Source: Anaerolineaceae bacterium
Lineage (GTDB): Bacteria > Chloroflexota > Anaerolineae > Aggregatilineales > Phototrophicaceae
Reading direction: 5' to 3'
Assembly (NCBI GenBank): GCA_002702065.1
Contig: NZXX01000004.1
Span: forward strand, 195,748-259,747
DNA length: 64,000 bases
In this document: in pieces, positions 27,252 to 36,274 of the stretch
How the letters are laid out: every line of letters begins with the position of its first letter
How positions within the stretch are numbered: the stretch's first letter is position 1
Position numbers and translations under genes: made by a program
The notes under the pieces: model-generated
What the model was told of the DNA's origin: nothing
Database searches by the model: none
Seen by the model: the letters and a program-made list of their open reading frames with translations, nothing else

Positions 27252-27748
27252 GTCGAATCGCCAATTACTGCCCCGTATGTGGTGAAAAGCTGGTAACCCG
27301 GCAGCGCACCGGGGCCATGCGCCCGGTCTGCCCCGGCTGCGATTTTACGGTTTACTTCGACCCGAAGGTGGCTGTAGCGGCCTGTATTCTACAGAATGAC
27401 CGCATCTTGCTGATTCGGCGCGGTAATGAACCAATGCGTGGTTTGTGGGCCATGCCCGCCGGGTTCATGGATTATGACGAAGACCCAAAAGCCGCCACCC
27501 GACGTGAAGTGCTGGAAGAAACCGGCTTACAGATTCGCATCGACCAGCTGCTGGATGTCTTCCACACAAACAGTGATGGCGGCATCGCCAATCTGGTCAT
27601 CGTCTATCAGGCCAGCATTACAGGTGGAGTCATGCAGGCGGATGATGACGCCGATGCGGTTGCCTGGTTTGGTAAAGAGAATGTGCCGCAGGTTGCCTTC
27701 CTGCCGTCGCAAACCATCGTCAAGCGCTGGCTGGCCGACGAACTCTGA
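27248..27748 (+). CDS. Nudix hydrolase with N-terminal zinc ribbon
   Basis: 166 residues, GTG start overlapping the previous stop. An N-terminal zinc ribbon (YCPVCGEKL, then VCPGCDF) is followed by a Nudix domain whose box reads [20 protein letters not shown] then TGL. All catalytic Glu residues of GX5EX7REUXEEXGU are present. The layout resembles NADH pyrophosphatase NudC and related zinc-ribbon Nudix enzymes. It hydrolyses a nucleoside-diphosphate-linked substrate; which one is not clear. It is translationally coupled to the anti-sigma gene, an unusual neighbour. Confidence 0.88.
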   Translation: MSRIANYCPVCGEKLVTRQRTGAMRPVCPGCDFTVYFDPKVAVAACILQNDRILLIRRGNEPMRGLWAMPAGFMDYDEDPKAATRREVLEETGLQIRIDQLLDVFHTNSDGGIANLVIVYQASITGGVMQADDDADAVAWFGKENVPQVAFLPSQTIVKRWLADEL

Positions 27749-27803
27749 TTGCGCCTTGCAGTGGGAATCATCGAGCCTCAACGGATTGCCCCAAAGGAGA
27801 CCT

Positions 27804-28541
27804 ATGGAATTTACGCGTCGTCGTGAATTTATCGCCGGGTTTAAGGATACGTTTCCGCTGGTACTGGGTGCCATTCCATTCGCGATCATCTTTGGCGCGC
27901 TGGCAATCGACGCCGGGTTAAGCCCTGCTGCTGCGATGGGCCTGTCGCTGTTTGTCTTTGCCGGGTCCGCCCAGTTTATCGGCGTTGGGTTGGTCAGCCA
28001 GAACGCGAGTCTGGCGATCATCGTGCTGACCACATTCGTCGTCAACCTGCGCCATGCCCTCTACAGCGCATCATTGGCCCCCTACGTCAAACACCTGCCG
28101 CAGACATGGCTGGCCCCACTGGCCTTCTGGCTCACAGATGAAACCTACGCGGTCGTCATTCGCCATTATCAGCGCGACGACGAATCGCCGTACAAGCACT
28201 GGTATTACCTCGGTTCAGCCGTTTTCATGTACGTCAACTGGAATATCTTTTCGGTCGTCGGCATTCTCGCCGGACAGCAGCTTCAGGGCCTGAATGACCT
28301 GCGACTTGATTTTGCGATGGTGGTAACGTTTGTCGGCATAGTCGTCCCCATCATCATCAATCGCCCAATGCTGGTTTGCGCCATCGTCGCCGGGGCGACC
28401 GGTGTGCTCACCTATGACATGCCGAACAAAATGGGGTTGATGGTCGCCGCAGTGCTGGGAATTGCCGCTGGCATTCTGGCAGAAACCTACCAGAACCGGC
28501 GCACCCCCACCGTTTCCGCGCTGAACCAGGAGGTCAAATGA
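27804..28541 (+). CDS. azlC: Branched-chain amino acid exporter large subunit (AzlC)
   Basis: 245 residues from ATG 27804, preceded by a strong AAAGGAGA site; the open frame further upstream overlaps the Nudix gene and is not used. It is a polytopic membrane protein with AzlC motifs: [18 protein letters not shown] at the start, [16 protein letters not shown] near 60, [15 protein letters not shown] near 85 and LTDETYAVV. With AzlD it forms an exporter of branched-chain amino acids or analogues. Its stop overlaps azlD (ATGA). Confidence 0.92.
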   Translation: MEFTRRREFIAGFKDTFPLVLGAIPFAIIFGALAIDAGLSPAAAMGLSLFVFAGSAQFIGVGLVSQNASLAIIVLTTFVVNLRHALYSASLAPYVKHLPQTWLAPLAFWLTDETYAVVIRHYQRDDESPYKHWYYLGSAVFMYVNWNIFSVVGILAGQQLQGLNDLRLDFAMVVTFVGIVVPIIINRPMLVCAIVAGATGVLTYDMPNKMGLMVAAVLGIAAGILAETYQNRRTPTVSALNQEVK

Positions 28542-28852
28542 ACGAACTGCTGCTGGTGGCTGGCATGGCACTGGTGACCGTCGCAATCCGCTACCCAACG
28601 ATGGCGATCTTCGGGCGCATACCGCTGCCGGATGCCCTGATCCGGGCGCTGCGCTATGTACCCGTCGCGGTGCTGACGGCGATCATCGTCCCGCTGATGA
28701 TTATGCCCGATGGCGAAGTGGCCCTCAGCCTCGACAACGCCTTTCTGATCGGCGGAATCGCCGCGACAGTTATTGCGTGGCGCACCAAAAATCTGCTGCT
28801 GACCATCGTGCTGGGGATGGCCATCTTCCTGATCTGGCGCGCCGTGATCTAG
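28538..28852 (+). CDS. azlD: Branched-chain amino acid exporter small subunit (AzlD)
   Basis: 104 residues, four hydrophobic segments, starting [20 protein letters not shown] with [20 protein letters not shown], as in AzlD. It is coupled to azlC by a 4-bp overlap. The stop overlaps the stop region of the convergent MFS gene. Confidence 0.92.
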   Translation: MNELLLVAGMALVTVAIRYPTMAIFGRIPLPDALIRALRYVPVAVLTAIIVPLMIMPDGEVALSLDNAFLIGGIAATVIAWRTKNLLLTIVLGMAIFLIWRAVI

Positions 28853-30159
28853 TCCCCGGCAGCCGCCGGCGCTGGTTGAACGTTCTTTTTGCGTCGTTCC
28901 GGTTTAGGGGCGATCAACGCCGCCACACCAGCCACAGCCGCCCATACGATACCCACCCACAAAATCGGGTTGTAACCGCCAAGCAGGTCATAGCTGAGGC
29001 CAAACAGAATCGGCCCCACAGCAGAACCAGCGACCAAAGCGGTCATGGTAAAACCGCGAATTTCGCCCAGATACTTGCGCCCGAACAGATTGGCCCAGAC
29101 AGCCCCCTCGAACACCGCACCGCTGCCCATCGCCAGCGCAAACGCAAACGCATAGGCCAGCAGCATCCAGCCTTCTGTCATGACCATCGCCATCAGCATG
29201 GCAACCGTCATGCTTCCCATCTGGAGCACGATAATCAGGCCCGGCCGCAGCAAATCGACCAGATAGCCAAACAGGAGCGCGGCACCCGCTGTGAGCAGAG
29301 CGTAAATACTGTAGGTTTCGGCAACCACGCTGGCATCATGGCCGTGCATCGCGAATAGTGACAACTGATGCAACACCAGACCGGTGCCCCAGGCGGGCAT
29401 CAGCAGGCGACCAATGAGAAATATCCAGAAGACCGCTGTACTCATCGCCTCGCGCAGAGTCCAGTTGTCCTCCGCTTCATCCACAACTGGCACGTCTTTT
29501 TGCACCGGCAGCACGGCCTGACCATCCGGTTGCAGGCCGAAATCCTCCGGGCGATTCTGGGTCAGCAGCCAGCACAGGGGCAGAAACGTCACGGCGACGC
29601 CCACCGCCAGGATGACCCATACCTGCCGCCAGTCATGGCTTGCCAGCAGCTGCTGCAACCAGGGAATATAAGCCGCCTGAAACAACGCCATCACGACCAT
29701 CGTCAGGCTCATGATACGGCCCCGGCGCTGCTGGAACCACTGCGCGACCACCGTGCTGTTGACCAGCCCCAACGACCCCTGCCCCAGCCCGCGAATCGCC
29801 ATGAAGCCAACCAGCAGGCCAATCGGTCCGGACACAAACGAAAAGCCGATCAGCGCCAGCACAAACAGCGCGCCGATAATCAGGCTGACCCGGCGGTTGC
29901 CGAACCGGTCGATCTGGCGTCCAACCCAGGTCAGGCTGAGCGAAGCGAGGAAGGTGCCCAGCCCATACAGGCCCGAAGCCATCGTGCGGTCCAGGCCAAA
30001 GTCCTCAATGAAGAAGTCAAAAAACAGCGAGACGGTATAGCTCTGGCCGGGGGATGTGGCTGCGGTGCCGACTGCGGCGACCGCCCAGACAATCCAGCCA
30101 TAGAAGATCGGGGAACGTTTAACAAAGTTCACCGTCGGTAGTTTACTCGTGAAAATCAT
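28849..30159 (-). CDS. MFS transporter (OFA/monocarboxylate-like)
   Basis: 436 residues from ATG 30157-30159 (MIFTSKLPTVNFVKRSPIFYGW). It has twelve predicted membrane segments, with the GWIVWAVAAVGTAATSPGQ opening and a long cytoplasmic loop near residue 200. The opening and the LGLVNSTVVAQWFQQRRGR segment resemble the oxalate/formate antiporter and monocarboxylate porter group. It is a likely organic-anion transporter of unknown substrate, last in a run of minus-strand genes. Confidence 0.85.
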   Translation of the reverse strand: MIFTSKLPTVNFVKRSPIFYGWIVWAVAAVGTAATSPGQSYTVSLFFDFFIEDFGLDRTMASGLYGLGTFLASLSLTWVGRQIDRFGNRRVSLIIGALFVLALIGFSFVSGPIGLLVGFMAIRGLGQGSLGLVNSTVVAQWFQQRRGRIMSLTMVVMALFQAAYIPWLQQLLASHDWRQVWVILAVGVAVTFLPLCWLLTQNRPEDFGLQPDGQAVLPVQKDVPVVDEAEDNWTLREAMSTAVFWIFLIGRLLMPAWGTGLVLHQLSLFAMHGHDASVVAETYSIYALLTAGAALLFGYLVDLLRPGLIIVLQMGSMTVAMLMAMVMTEGWMLLAYAFAFALAMGSGAVFEGAVWANLFGRKYLGEIRGFTMTALVAGSAVGPILFGLSYDLLGGYNPILWVGIVWAAVAGVAALIAPKPERRKKNVQPAPAAAGD

Positions 30160-30310
30160 GGAAGCGTATTCTGCTCGTGGATAGTGGACAAAAAGAAACA
30201 GGCTGCGCGCACAAGGCGGGCCTGTCATCTTCTATTGTAAAGGGGTTATGAAGAATTGGTCTTAACAGGACTCACGAAAAGCCGGCCTGTTCATCAACTC
30301 TTAAACCAAC

Positions 30311-31441
30311 TCACACAAACCGCCGGGGCGCAAACAGGTCGATATTCACCGCCGGGTCGACCCCACGTGCCCAGTCCGCCGCCACTTTGCCGCTGTAAGG
30401 GCCAAGCTGCAAGCCAATCGCCGCAAAGCCAGTCGCCAGATACACATTCTCAACAGTCGGAACCGGCCCGATCACCGGCAGGCCATCCTCGCAGGCCGGG
30501 CGCAGACCCACCCGAATCTCCTTAATCTCGGCCTCCGCCAGCCCCGGCGCCACCCGCACCGCTTCGTTGAGCACTTCGCGTACCCCGGCAGCCGTCATAT
30601 GCGCGTGAAACCCGGCTGCTTCACGGGTCGCACCCACCGCGACGCGGCTGTCGTGCCAGCTGACGGCATAATGCCCGTGAAAGGCGTGCAGCATCGGCCA
30701 CTGGCTGGTGTCTGTGCCCGGCAGGCTGAGGTGGATAATTTGCCCGCGCAGCGGATAAACCGGGATACGCAGGTTCAGCTGGTCGCCAAATGCCTGTGAC
30801 CATGCGCCGCCCGTGATGATCACTTTGTCCGCGTGAATTGTTTCGCCATCAACCACCACGCCCGTAACGGCATCCTTTTCCATGACCAGCGCCTCGACGC
30901 TGCCCTGCCGGACGGTCAGCCCCTGTTTTTCAGCTACCTGACGCATGGCATCCGTCAGCAGACGGCCATCGACCCGCGCCGCATTGCGCAGCAGCAGCGC
31001 CCGCTGCACCGGCCCCAACGGCGGAAATAATTCGCGTGCTTCGGCCCGCGTCACCGCCTGCACCGCATCCGCCGCCGGCTGACCATACTTCTGCTGCTGG
31101 GCGTCGATCATGCGCCGTTCGGTTTCAAACGCTGCGATCTCATCCTCATCGACGGCCACGATCAGTTCACCGACGACCGCATACCCGGTATCGCCGTCAT
31201 GGTTATCACGCAGGTGTGCGATCAGCTCGTCGTAGCAGGTGCGACACTGCATGGCGAAGTCGAACCACACGCGCCCACCGCCGAGTCCCAGCGTATCGAA
31301 CGACAGAATCCCGGCCCCGGCATCCGTCGCCCGCCCGGTGTCATGCCGGTCAATCAGCAGCGTTTTGACACCCGCCTGCGCCAGATGATACGCCACCGAT
31401 GTCCCGGCAATGCCTCCACCCACAATGATCACATCGTACAT
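30311..31441 (-). CDS. FAD-dependent oxidoreductase (DAO / glycine-oxidase-like)
   Basis: 376 residues. The N-terminal dinucleotide-binding motif VIIVGGGIAGTSVAYHLAQA begins at residue 4. A helix-rich substrate domain contains the RIPVYPLRGQIIHLSLPG segment, and the C-terminal FAD-contact motif appears as ENVYLATGFAAIGLQLGPY (residues about 336-354). This is the DAO family: oxidation of a glycine, sarcosine or D-amino acid to an imine with H2O2. The substrate is not identified. It lies 22 bp downstream of the methyltransferase gene. Confidence 0.88.
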   Translation of the reverse strand: MYDVIIVGGGIAGTSVAYHLAQAGVKTLLIDRHDTGRATDAGAGILSFDTLGLGGGRVWFDFAMQCRTCYDELIAHLRDNHDGDTGYAVVGELIVAVDEDEIAAFETERRMIDAQQQKYGQPAADAVQAVTRAEARELFPPLGPVQRALLLRNAARVDGRLLTDAMRQVAEKQGLTVRQGSVEALVMEKDAVTGVVVDGETIHADKVIITGGAWSQAFGDQLNLRIPVYPLRGQIIHLSLPGTDTSQWPMLHAFHGHYAVSWHDSRVAVGATREAAGFHAHMTAAGVREVLNEAVRVAPGLAEAEIKEIRVGLRPACEDGLPVIGPVPTVENVYLATGFAAIGLQLGPYSGKVAADWARGVDPAVNIDLFAPRRFV

Positions 31442-31463
31442 CGCACTATCTCCCCCAATAAGT

Positions 31464-32237
31464 TTATTGAGTATTTGCGTGGCTCACCTTCCGCGCAATG
31501 CCGATCTGATTCACGCCGAGAGTCAGCGGTGTCAGCGTGGTGCGGGTGACGACCTGTGCCAGCGCGGGCAGGCCAAACATGCCGAACTGCACCACCTTCG
31601 GAAGCACGGGCAGATAGGGCACGTCCCATAGACCATCGCCAAAGTGCTTGAGCATGGTGAAGCCGTTGGCCTCGCACCACTGCCGCCATATGTGCGGCGG
31701 ATGCACGTTGATGTGTGTTTTGTCCTTGCCGATGGCGTCGTTGTCGCGGTTCTTGAAGCGGCGCAGGCTGTAATCCGGGTGCGGCGTGGCGAACAACCAC
31801 AGGCCGCCGGGTTTGAGGATGCGGTTCACCTGCTGGATGGTGTGCTGCGGGTCGGGCAGATGCTCCACCAGATGCAGCGCTACCACCACGCTGAATTCAC
31901 CGTCACCAAACCGGCTCAGGTCATCGGCGCTCAGGACGTAGGCTTCGGCCTTGGGCGCGTTGAGGCGCGTCTGCTCGATGCTGTAGTCCATCAGGTCGAT
32001 GCCGACGCACTGGAAATCGTCTTGCAGCAGGCCCAGCAGATGCCCCAGCCCACAACCCATTTCCAGCAATTTACCGCCGCCGGGTGGGGCATAGCGCCGC
32101 ACCAGTGCCGCATAATAGCGCCGGGCGAACCAGTACATGCTGAATTTACCCAGCCCCCGGTCGGCATAATTCCACTTTTTGAAGTATTCCTCGGTGTAAT
32201 GTTCGGCGGGTATTTCCGGCGGGGAATCAGTCATCAC
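31464..32237 (-). CDS. Class I SAM-dependent methyltransferase
   Basis: 257 residues. Motif I is LLEMGCGLGHLLGLL near 55, the acidic ribose contact is CVGIDLMDYS, and FSVVVALHLVEHLPDPQHT is motif IV. This is a Methyltransf_11-like domain with a C-terminal helical part. The target is unknown; a glycan or quinone-like acceptor is possible. The next gene downstream is the FAD oxidoreductase. Confidence 0.87.
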   Translation of the reverse strand: MMTDSPPEIPAEHYTEEYFKKWNYADRGLGKFSMYWFARRYYAALVRRYAPPGGGKLLEMGCGLGHLLGLLQDDFQCVGIDLMDYSIEQTRLNAPKAEAYVLSADDLSRFGDGEFSVVVALHLVEHLPDPQHTIQQVNRILKPGGLWLFATPHPDYSLRRFKNRDNDAIGKDKTHINVHPPHIWRQWCEANGFTMLKHFGDGLWDVPYLPVLPKVVQFGMFGLPALAQVVTRTTLTPLTLGVNQIGIARKVSHANTQ

Positions 32238-32303
32238 GTGCTCCAGGCCTTACGGACAGCAGACAGCGGTTTTGTCAGATTGCGAAGGTGTCATTATGAA
32301 AGA

Positions 32304-32329
32304 ATGCGCCGCCCCGAAAGACGGCGCAT
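32304..32329 (-). terminator. Hairpin between the phosphodiesterase and methyltransferase genes
   Basis: ATGCGCCG (32304-32311) pairs with CGGCGCAT (32322-32329), a perfect 8-bp stem with a 10-nt loop. Read on the minus strand it is followed by TCTTTCATAATG, a short T-rich run. It could end transcription of the YfcE-like gene, but the T tract is weak. Confidence 0.5.
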
Positions 32330-32407
32330 CACGCGAGGTGGCAGGTACATCACAATACCCACCATCCTCAATGTAACACGTCTCTTTAGAACTTTGCGTA
32401 AAGGTTC

Positions 32408-32995
32408 TCACGTTTCGTACGGTACAACCTGATCCGGCGACATGGCCAGGTCGAACAACTCGAACTGAACCTCCGGCAGATGCAGCACCCCATAGGTGTG
32501 CGACGATGATCGCGTGTTCTTGAATTGATACAGCGATCCCGGGTTAATCAGACAGCCTCGCTCGACCTGAACGTACATCGGCATATGCGTATGCCCGGTA
32601 ATCATCACGTCCACGTTGAGCGAATCCAGCATCATGTTCAACAGCGTGTTCGAGAGATGATCACGATACAAACCCCAGATATTGTTACCCGGTTTGCCGT
32701 GACACATGAAGACGTGTATCCCCTCGAACTCGCTCTGCCAATCCAGCGGCAGCGCCTTCAGAAATGCCATATTGTCGTCAGAGATGTTGTAGAACCATTC
32801 ATCATGATTGCCGCGCACCGTAACAATCTCACGCTGGCGAATCAAGGAAACCACCTCGTCGGGTTGTGGTCCCCTCCCGACCAGATCGCCCGCACACAGA
32901 ATGTGATCTACATGATGATCGTTATCCAGACGATCCAGGGCTGTATTTAGCGCTGTCAAGTCTCCATGAATGTCGGATATAATCCCTATTTTCAT
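32408..32995 (-). CDS. YfcE/MJ0936-type metallophosphoesterase
   Basis: 195 residues with motifs MKIGIISDIHGDLTAL, CAGDLVGRG, VRGNHDEW, FMCHGKPGN and ITGHTHMP, matching the small YfcE-type phosphodiesterases that cleave bis-phosphodiesters in vitro. All metal ligands are present. It is followed on the same strand by the methyltransferase gene after 170 bp. Confidence 0.88.
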   Translation of the reverse strand: MKIGIISDIHGDLTALNTALDRLDNDHHVDHILCAGDLVGRGPQPDEVVSLIRQREIVTVRGNHDEWFYNISDDNMAFLKALPLDWQSEFEGIHVFMCHGKPGNNIWGLYRDHLSNTLLNMMLDSLNVDVMITGHTHMPMYVQVERGCLINPGSLYQFKNTRSSSHTYGVLHLPEVQFELFDLAMSPDQVVPYET

Positions 32996-33082
32996 CCCAG
33001 AACCTTAACCCAGACAGAATGCGATCATTATACCAGATGTCTGCGTATCGGACGGGGCGTACTGGAGTCATCTGCCAGCCGA

Positions 33083-34033
33083 TCAGGTGATGCCATGATG
33101 CGCCTGATACCATGCCCAGGTGTGCGCCAGACCATCCGCCAGCCCGGTTTTTGGCTCGAAATCCAGCAGTTCGCGGGCGCGGGTGTTATCGCAGTAGGTG
33201 ATCTGCGGTTCGGTCAGCGGCGCGGGGACAAACGTCTGAATGGCGGGTTTGCCAATTAGTTCCTCATAAATTTCGATAAATTCCGTCAGAGCGACCGGCG
33301 CGCCGAAACCCAGGTTGATGATCTGATACCCCATCGGGCGTTCCAGCGCCGCCAGCACCCCCTCCACCGTATCGTCAATATAGGTCCAGTCGCGTTTGAG
33401 CTGGCCGCCATCATACACGCGGATGGGCTGCTGCTGCACAATGGAATCGATCACCTTGATCGGCATCATATCCGGGCGGCCCTGCGGCCCATACACATTA
33501 AAGAAACGCAGCACCGTTACGTTCAGCCCGTACAGATGATAATAACTGTGGGCGAATAACTCCGTCGCCCGTTTACTGGCGGGGTATGGCGCCAGCGGCC
33601 AGTCCGGCGTATCGGTTTCGACAAACGGAATTTTATCGGTATTGCCATACACGGATGAAGTCGACGCCTGCACAAACACCTCGACATCATGTTTGCGCGC
33701 CTCGTCCATCAGGCCCACGCTGGCGGTGGTGTTCACCTCGGCGTACAATCGGCCCTGCTCTGCCGAATACCGCACCCCGGCCATTGCTGCCATATGCGCC
33801 ACGCGAGTAATACGATGTTCGGCAAAGACACGTGCCACCAGTTCGGAATCCCGGATATCGCCCTCGATAACCTGAGCACCACCTTCGAGCAGGGCAATAT
33901 TGGCCCGCTTCAGCGCCGGATCATAATAGTCGTTAAAGTTGTCGATGATCACGACCGACTGACCAGAATGCAACAACCGTTGGGCAACCCGACTACCAAT
34001 AAACCCCGCCCCGCCGGTAACAAGAACGGTCAT
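33083..34033 (-). CDS. NAD-dependent sugar-nucleotide epimerase (UDP-glucuronate 4-epimerase-like)
   Basis: 316 residues, extended SDR fold. The Rossmann motif TVLVTGGAGFIGSRVAQRL starts at residue 2, a Ser-Ser-Val-Tyr region QASTSSVYGN carries the catalytic Ser/Thr, the catalytic YxxxK is YPASKRA, and RFFNVYGPQGRPDMMP follows. It interconverts UDP-glucuronate and UDP-galacturonate or a related nucleotide sugar. It probably feeds a surface polysaccharide along with the glycosyltransferases in the window. It is divergent from the phosphomutase gene. Confidence 0.88.
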   Translation of the reverse strand: MTVLVTGGAGFIGSRVAQRLLHSGQSVVIIDNFNDYYDPALKRANIALLEGGAQVIEGDIRDSELVARVFAEHRITRVAHMAAMAGVRYSAEQGRLYAEVNTTASVGLMDEARKHDVEVFVQASTSSVYGNTDKIPFVETDTPDWPLAPYPASKRATELFAHSYYHLYGLNVTVLRFFNVYGPQGRPDMMPIKVIDSIVQQQPIRVYDGGQLKRDWTYIDDTVEGVLAALERPMGYQIINLGFGAPVALTEFIEIYEELIGKPAIQTFVPAPLTEPQITYCDNTRARELLDFEPKTGLADGLAHTWAWYQAHHGIT

Positions 34034-34122
34034 GCTGGCTCCTCACCTCGTTTCAAACAAGTGTCCAGACTCGCGTCCCCATGAATGACACTTATTTCTC
34101 TCATGCGATTCTGAACAGGATA

Positions 34123-34131
34123 TGCTATCAT
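34123..34131 (+). promoter_or_regulatory. Extended -10 promoter of the DUF3090 trio
   Basis: TGCTATCAT (34123-34131) is an extended -10 with TG one base before TATCAT; no -35 is needed. It lies 30 nt upstream of the ATG at 34161, matching a transcript for the three-gene unit. Confidence 0.4.
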
Positions 34132-34160
34132 CCAATTCAACTGCATTCTAGCAAAAATCA

Positions 34161-34817
34161 ATGCTCATGACACAATTCCTGCTGATCCGCCACGCAGTCA
34201 ACGATTTTGTAAAGACCCACAAGCTCGCCGGATGGACACCCGGTGTTCATCTCAGCGATGAAGGCAAGGCCCAGGCCGAAGTGCTTGGCGCACGTCTGGC
34301 CGATGCCCCTATCAACCAGCTTTATGCCAGCCCACTGGAACGCACCATGGAAACGGCTGAAGCGATCCGCCAGCATCACCCGAACCTCACCATTCAGCAT
34401 CACCCGGATGTCGGGGAAGTGCGGTATGGGGATTGGGAGGGGCAGGTCATTGGCGAACTGGCCCAGCGCAAAATGTGGTCTGTGGTCCAGGAATATCCGT
34501 CGCGGGCCTATTTCCCAAATGGCGAAACCATGCGCGGCGTGCAGGTGCGCGTCGTCGACGCAATCGAAGAACTGGCCGCCCGCCATCCCGGTGAAACCGT
34601 CGCAATCGTCTTTCATGCGGACCTGATCAAGATGGCACTGGCGCATTTCCTCGGCATGCATCTGGATAACTTCCAGCGCATTGTGGTCTCGCCCGCGTCG
34701 ATCAGCAGTGTATATCTGGGATTTGGGCGTCCTTACGTGGGCAGTATGAACGATGTCGCTCACATCCAGCAGTTGGAACGGGAGCGAAAACAGAATCAGG
34801 AGCAAGAACCTGAATAA
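34161..34817 (+). CDS. Histidine phosphatase family (MSMEG_4193-like phosphomutase)
   Basis: 218 residues, branch 1 histidine phosphatase. The catalytic motif is FLLIRHAVNDFV, with ASPLERTMETAEAI and the second catalytic His in VAIVFHADLIKMALAHFLG. The RHG motif reads RHA, as in the MSMEG_4193-type family. It is first of a conserved three-gene unit with DUF3090 and the SCO1664-like gene. Start codons at 34161 (MLMTQ) or 34167 are both plausible. Substrate unknown. Confidence 0.88.
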   Translation: MLMTQFLLIRHAVNDFVKTHKLAGWTPGVHLSDEGKAQAEVLGARLADAPINQLYASPLERTMETAEAIRQHHPNLTIQHHPDVGEVRYGDWEGQVIGELAQRKMWSVVQEYPSRAYFPNGETMRGVQVRVVDAIEELAARHPGETVAIVFHADLIKMALAHFLGMHLDNFQRIVVSPASISSVYLGFGRPYVGSMNDVAHIQQLERERKQNQEQEPE

Positions 34818-34846
34818 AATGAACATGTTTGAAAGGTGCTGACGCC

Positions 34847-35359
34847 ATGCCGAATACAGAAATCGAACTCAAGCCGGTAGACTTTATTACTGTCGGCACA
34901 ATCGGCCCCAAGGGCAGGCGCATGTTCCACCTGCAGGCTGGCAAAGGCAATCAGATTGTTTCGCTGGTCATCGAAAAAGAGCAGGCCTGGGCACTCAGCG
35001 AAGCGGTCAAAGAGTTGATCGACGACCTGGACGAGCGTTATCCAAACCCGGATGGCAAGCCGACCGAAGTGGATATGGATACTGTCGATATGGAACTGCG
35101 AGAGCCGATTGAGCCAATTTTTCGCGTGTCGCAAATGGGCCTCGGCTACGATGAAGACAATAATATGATCGTACTGGTCGCGCAGGAGCTGGTTCCCAGC
35201 GAAACCGACACAGAGCCGGATGAGCCCGAACCGGGGATTGTGCGTATGTGGTGCGACCGGAGCCAGATGCGCGCGCTCAGCCTTCAGGCGATTTCGACGG
35301 TACAATCCGGCAGGGCTGACCCTCGACAAAACGGACGAGTAGTGTATTACTGGACCTGA
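34847..35359 (+). CDS. DUF3090 family protein
   Basis: 170 residues from ATG 34847; an in-frame upstream ATG at 34829 is less likely. The family pattern appears as IELKPVDFITVGTIGPKGRR near the start, followed by VSLVIEKEQAWALSEAVKEL. It has C-terminal MWCDRSQMRALSLQAI and three acidic stretches. The function is unknown. It is the middle member of a trio conserved in Actinobacteria and some Chloroflexota. The stop overlaps the next start by one base (TGATG). Confidence 0.9.
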   Translation: MPNTEIELKPVDFITVGTIGPKGRRMFHLQAGKGNQIVSLVIEKEQAWALSEAVKELIDDLDERYPNPDGKPTEVDMDTVDMELREPIEPIFRVSQMGLGYDEDNNMIVLVAQELVPSETDTEPDEPEPGIVRMWCDRSQMRALSLQAISTVQSGRADPRQNGRVVYYWT

Positions 35360-36120
35360 TGAACGCACACGATGACGATACGCAGCAGTCTGGTGGCGAA
35401 TTGACCACAGAGCGATTGGTCGAGATCTTGCAGCGCGGCACATTCGAGAGTGAATATGGTGTCATGCGCTGGAGTTCGAACTACACGTTTCTGCTGTCTG
35501 TACTCCATGACGATGTGCAGGTCATGGCGGTCTATAAGCCCCAGAAAGGCGAACGCCCGCTGTGGGACTTCCCCGATGGCACGCTGTGTTACCGCGAAGT
35601 CGCCGCCTTCGAGACATCGCGCCAGCTTGGGTGGGATATCGTCCCGCCAACCGTCCTGCGTGAAGGGCCACACGGCCTGGGGTCGGTGCAGCTCTACATC
35701 GACCATGACCCGGAGGTGAATTACTTCGCCTTTACCGAAGAAATTCGCCCCCAGCTTCAACGCCTGTCGATCTTCGATCATCTCATCAACAATGCCGACC
35801 GCAAGGGGGGTCACTGCCTGATTGATGGCAGTGGTCACCTGTGGGGCATTGATCATGGGATCGCTTTCAACAGTGACCATAAACTGCGCACAGTCATCTG
35901 GGATTTTGCCGGGCAGCCTATCCCGCCGGAGCTGACCCAGTCGATCGAAATACTGTGCGGCGAGCTTGATAACCCCAAAAGCGGCTACCGGTCCCAGCTC
36001 GACACGCTGCTTTCACCCCCTGAAATTACCGCGTTCCAACGCCGTGTCCGCCAGATCCTGCAAACCGGACGCTACCCCCAGCCTGGTCGCGGCCCGAACT
36101 ACCCCTGGCCACCTGTGTAA
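35359..36120 (+). CDS. SCO1664-family kinase-like protein (PI3/PI4 kinase-related)
   Basis: 253 residues. A nucleotide-binding Lys in AVYKPQKGERPLWDF (K60) and an RLSIFDHLINNADRKGGH catalytic segment (residues 135-152) precede WGIDHGIAF (D165, equivalent to the DFG Asp). This is the eukaryotic-type PI3/PI4 kinase-like fold seen in the SCO1664 family. The family has no proven substrate. In Actinobacteria the trio is followed by mshC, the mycothiol ligase gene, but here the next gene is a 5'-nucleotidase. It overlaps DUF3090 by one base. Confidence 0.88.
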   Translation: MNAHDDDTQQSGGELTTERLVEILQRGTFESEYGVMRWSSNYTFLLSVLHDDVQVMAVYKPQKGERPLWDFPDGTLCYREVAAFETSRQLGWDIVPPTVLREGPHGLGSVQLYIDHDPEVNYFAFTEEIRPQLQRLSIFDHLINNADRKGGHCLIDGSGHLWGIDHGIAFNSDHKLRTVIWDFAGQPIPPELTQSIEILCGELDNPKSGYRSQLDTLLSPPEITAFQRRVRQILQTGRYPQPGRGPNYPWPPV

Positions 36121-36174
36121 CATTTGTATAGCCTTCTGCCCCCAAATTTGGATGTAAATTCACCTTAAAATTCT

Positions 36175-36203
36175 TTGGTTAATTCTTAACAATGAATTAA
36201 ACT
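36175..36203 (+). promoter_or_regulatory. Candidate promoter of the 5'-nucleotidase gene
   Basis: TTGGTT (36175-36180), a 17-nt spacer and TAAACT (36198-36203), in an AT-rich intergenic region. The match is moderate. Confidence 0.35.
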
Positions 36204-36274
36204 CTAAAGGCACGTGTCATAAGGTATTTGCGCCAAGATCGTGCTGGTCACAAAAATCCATGTAGGAGGCAAGA

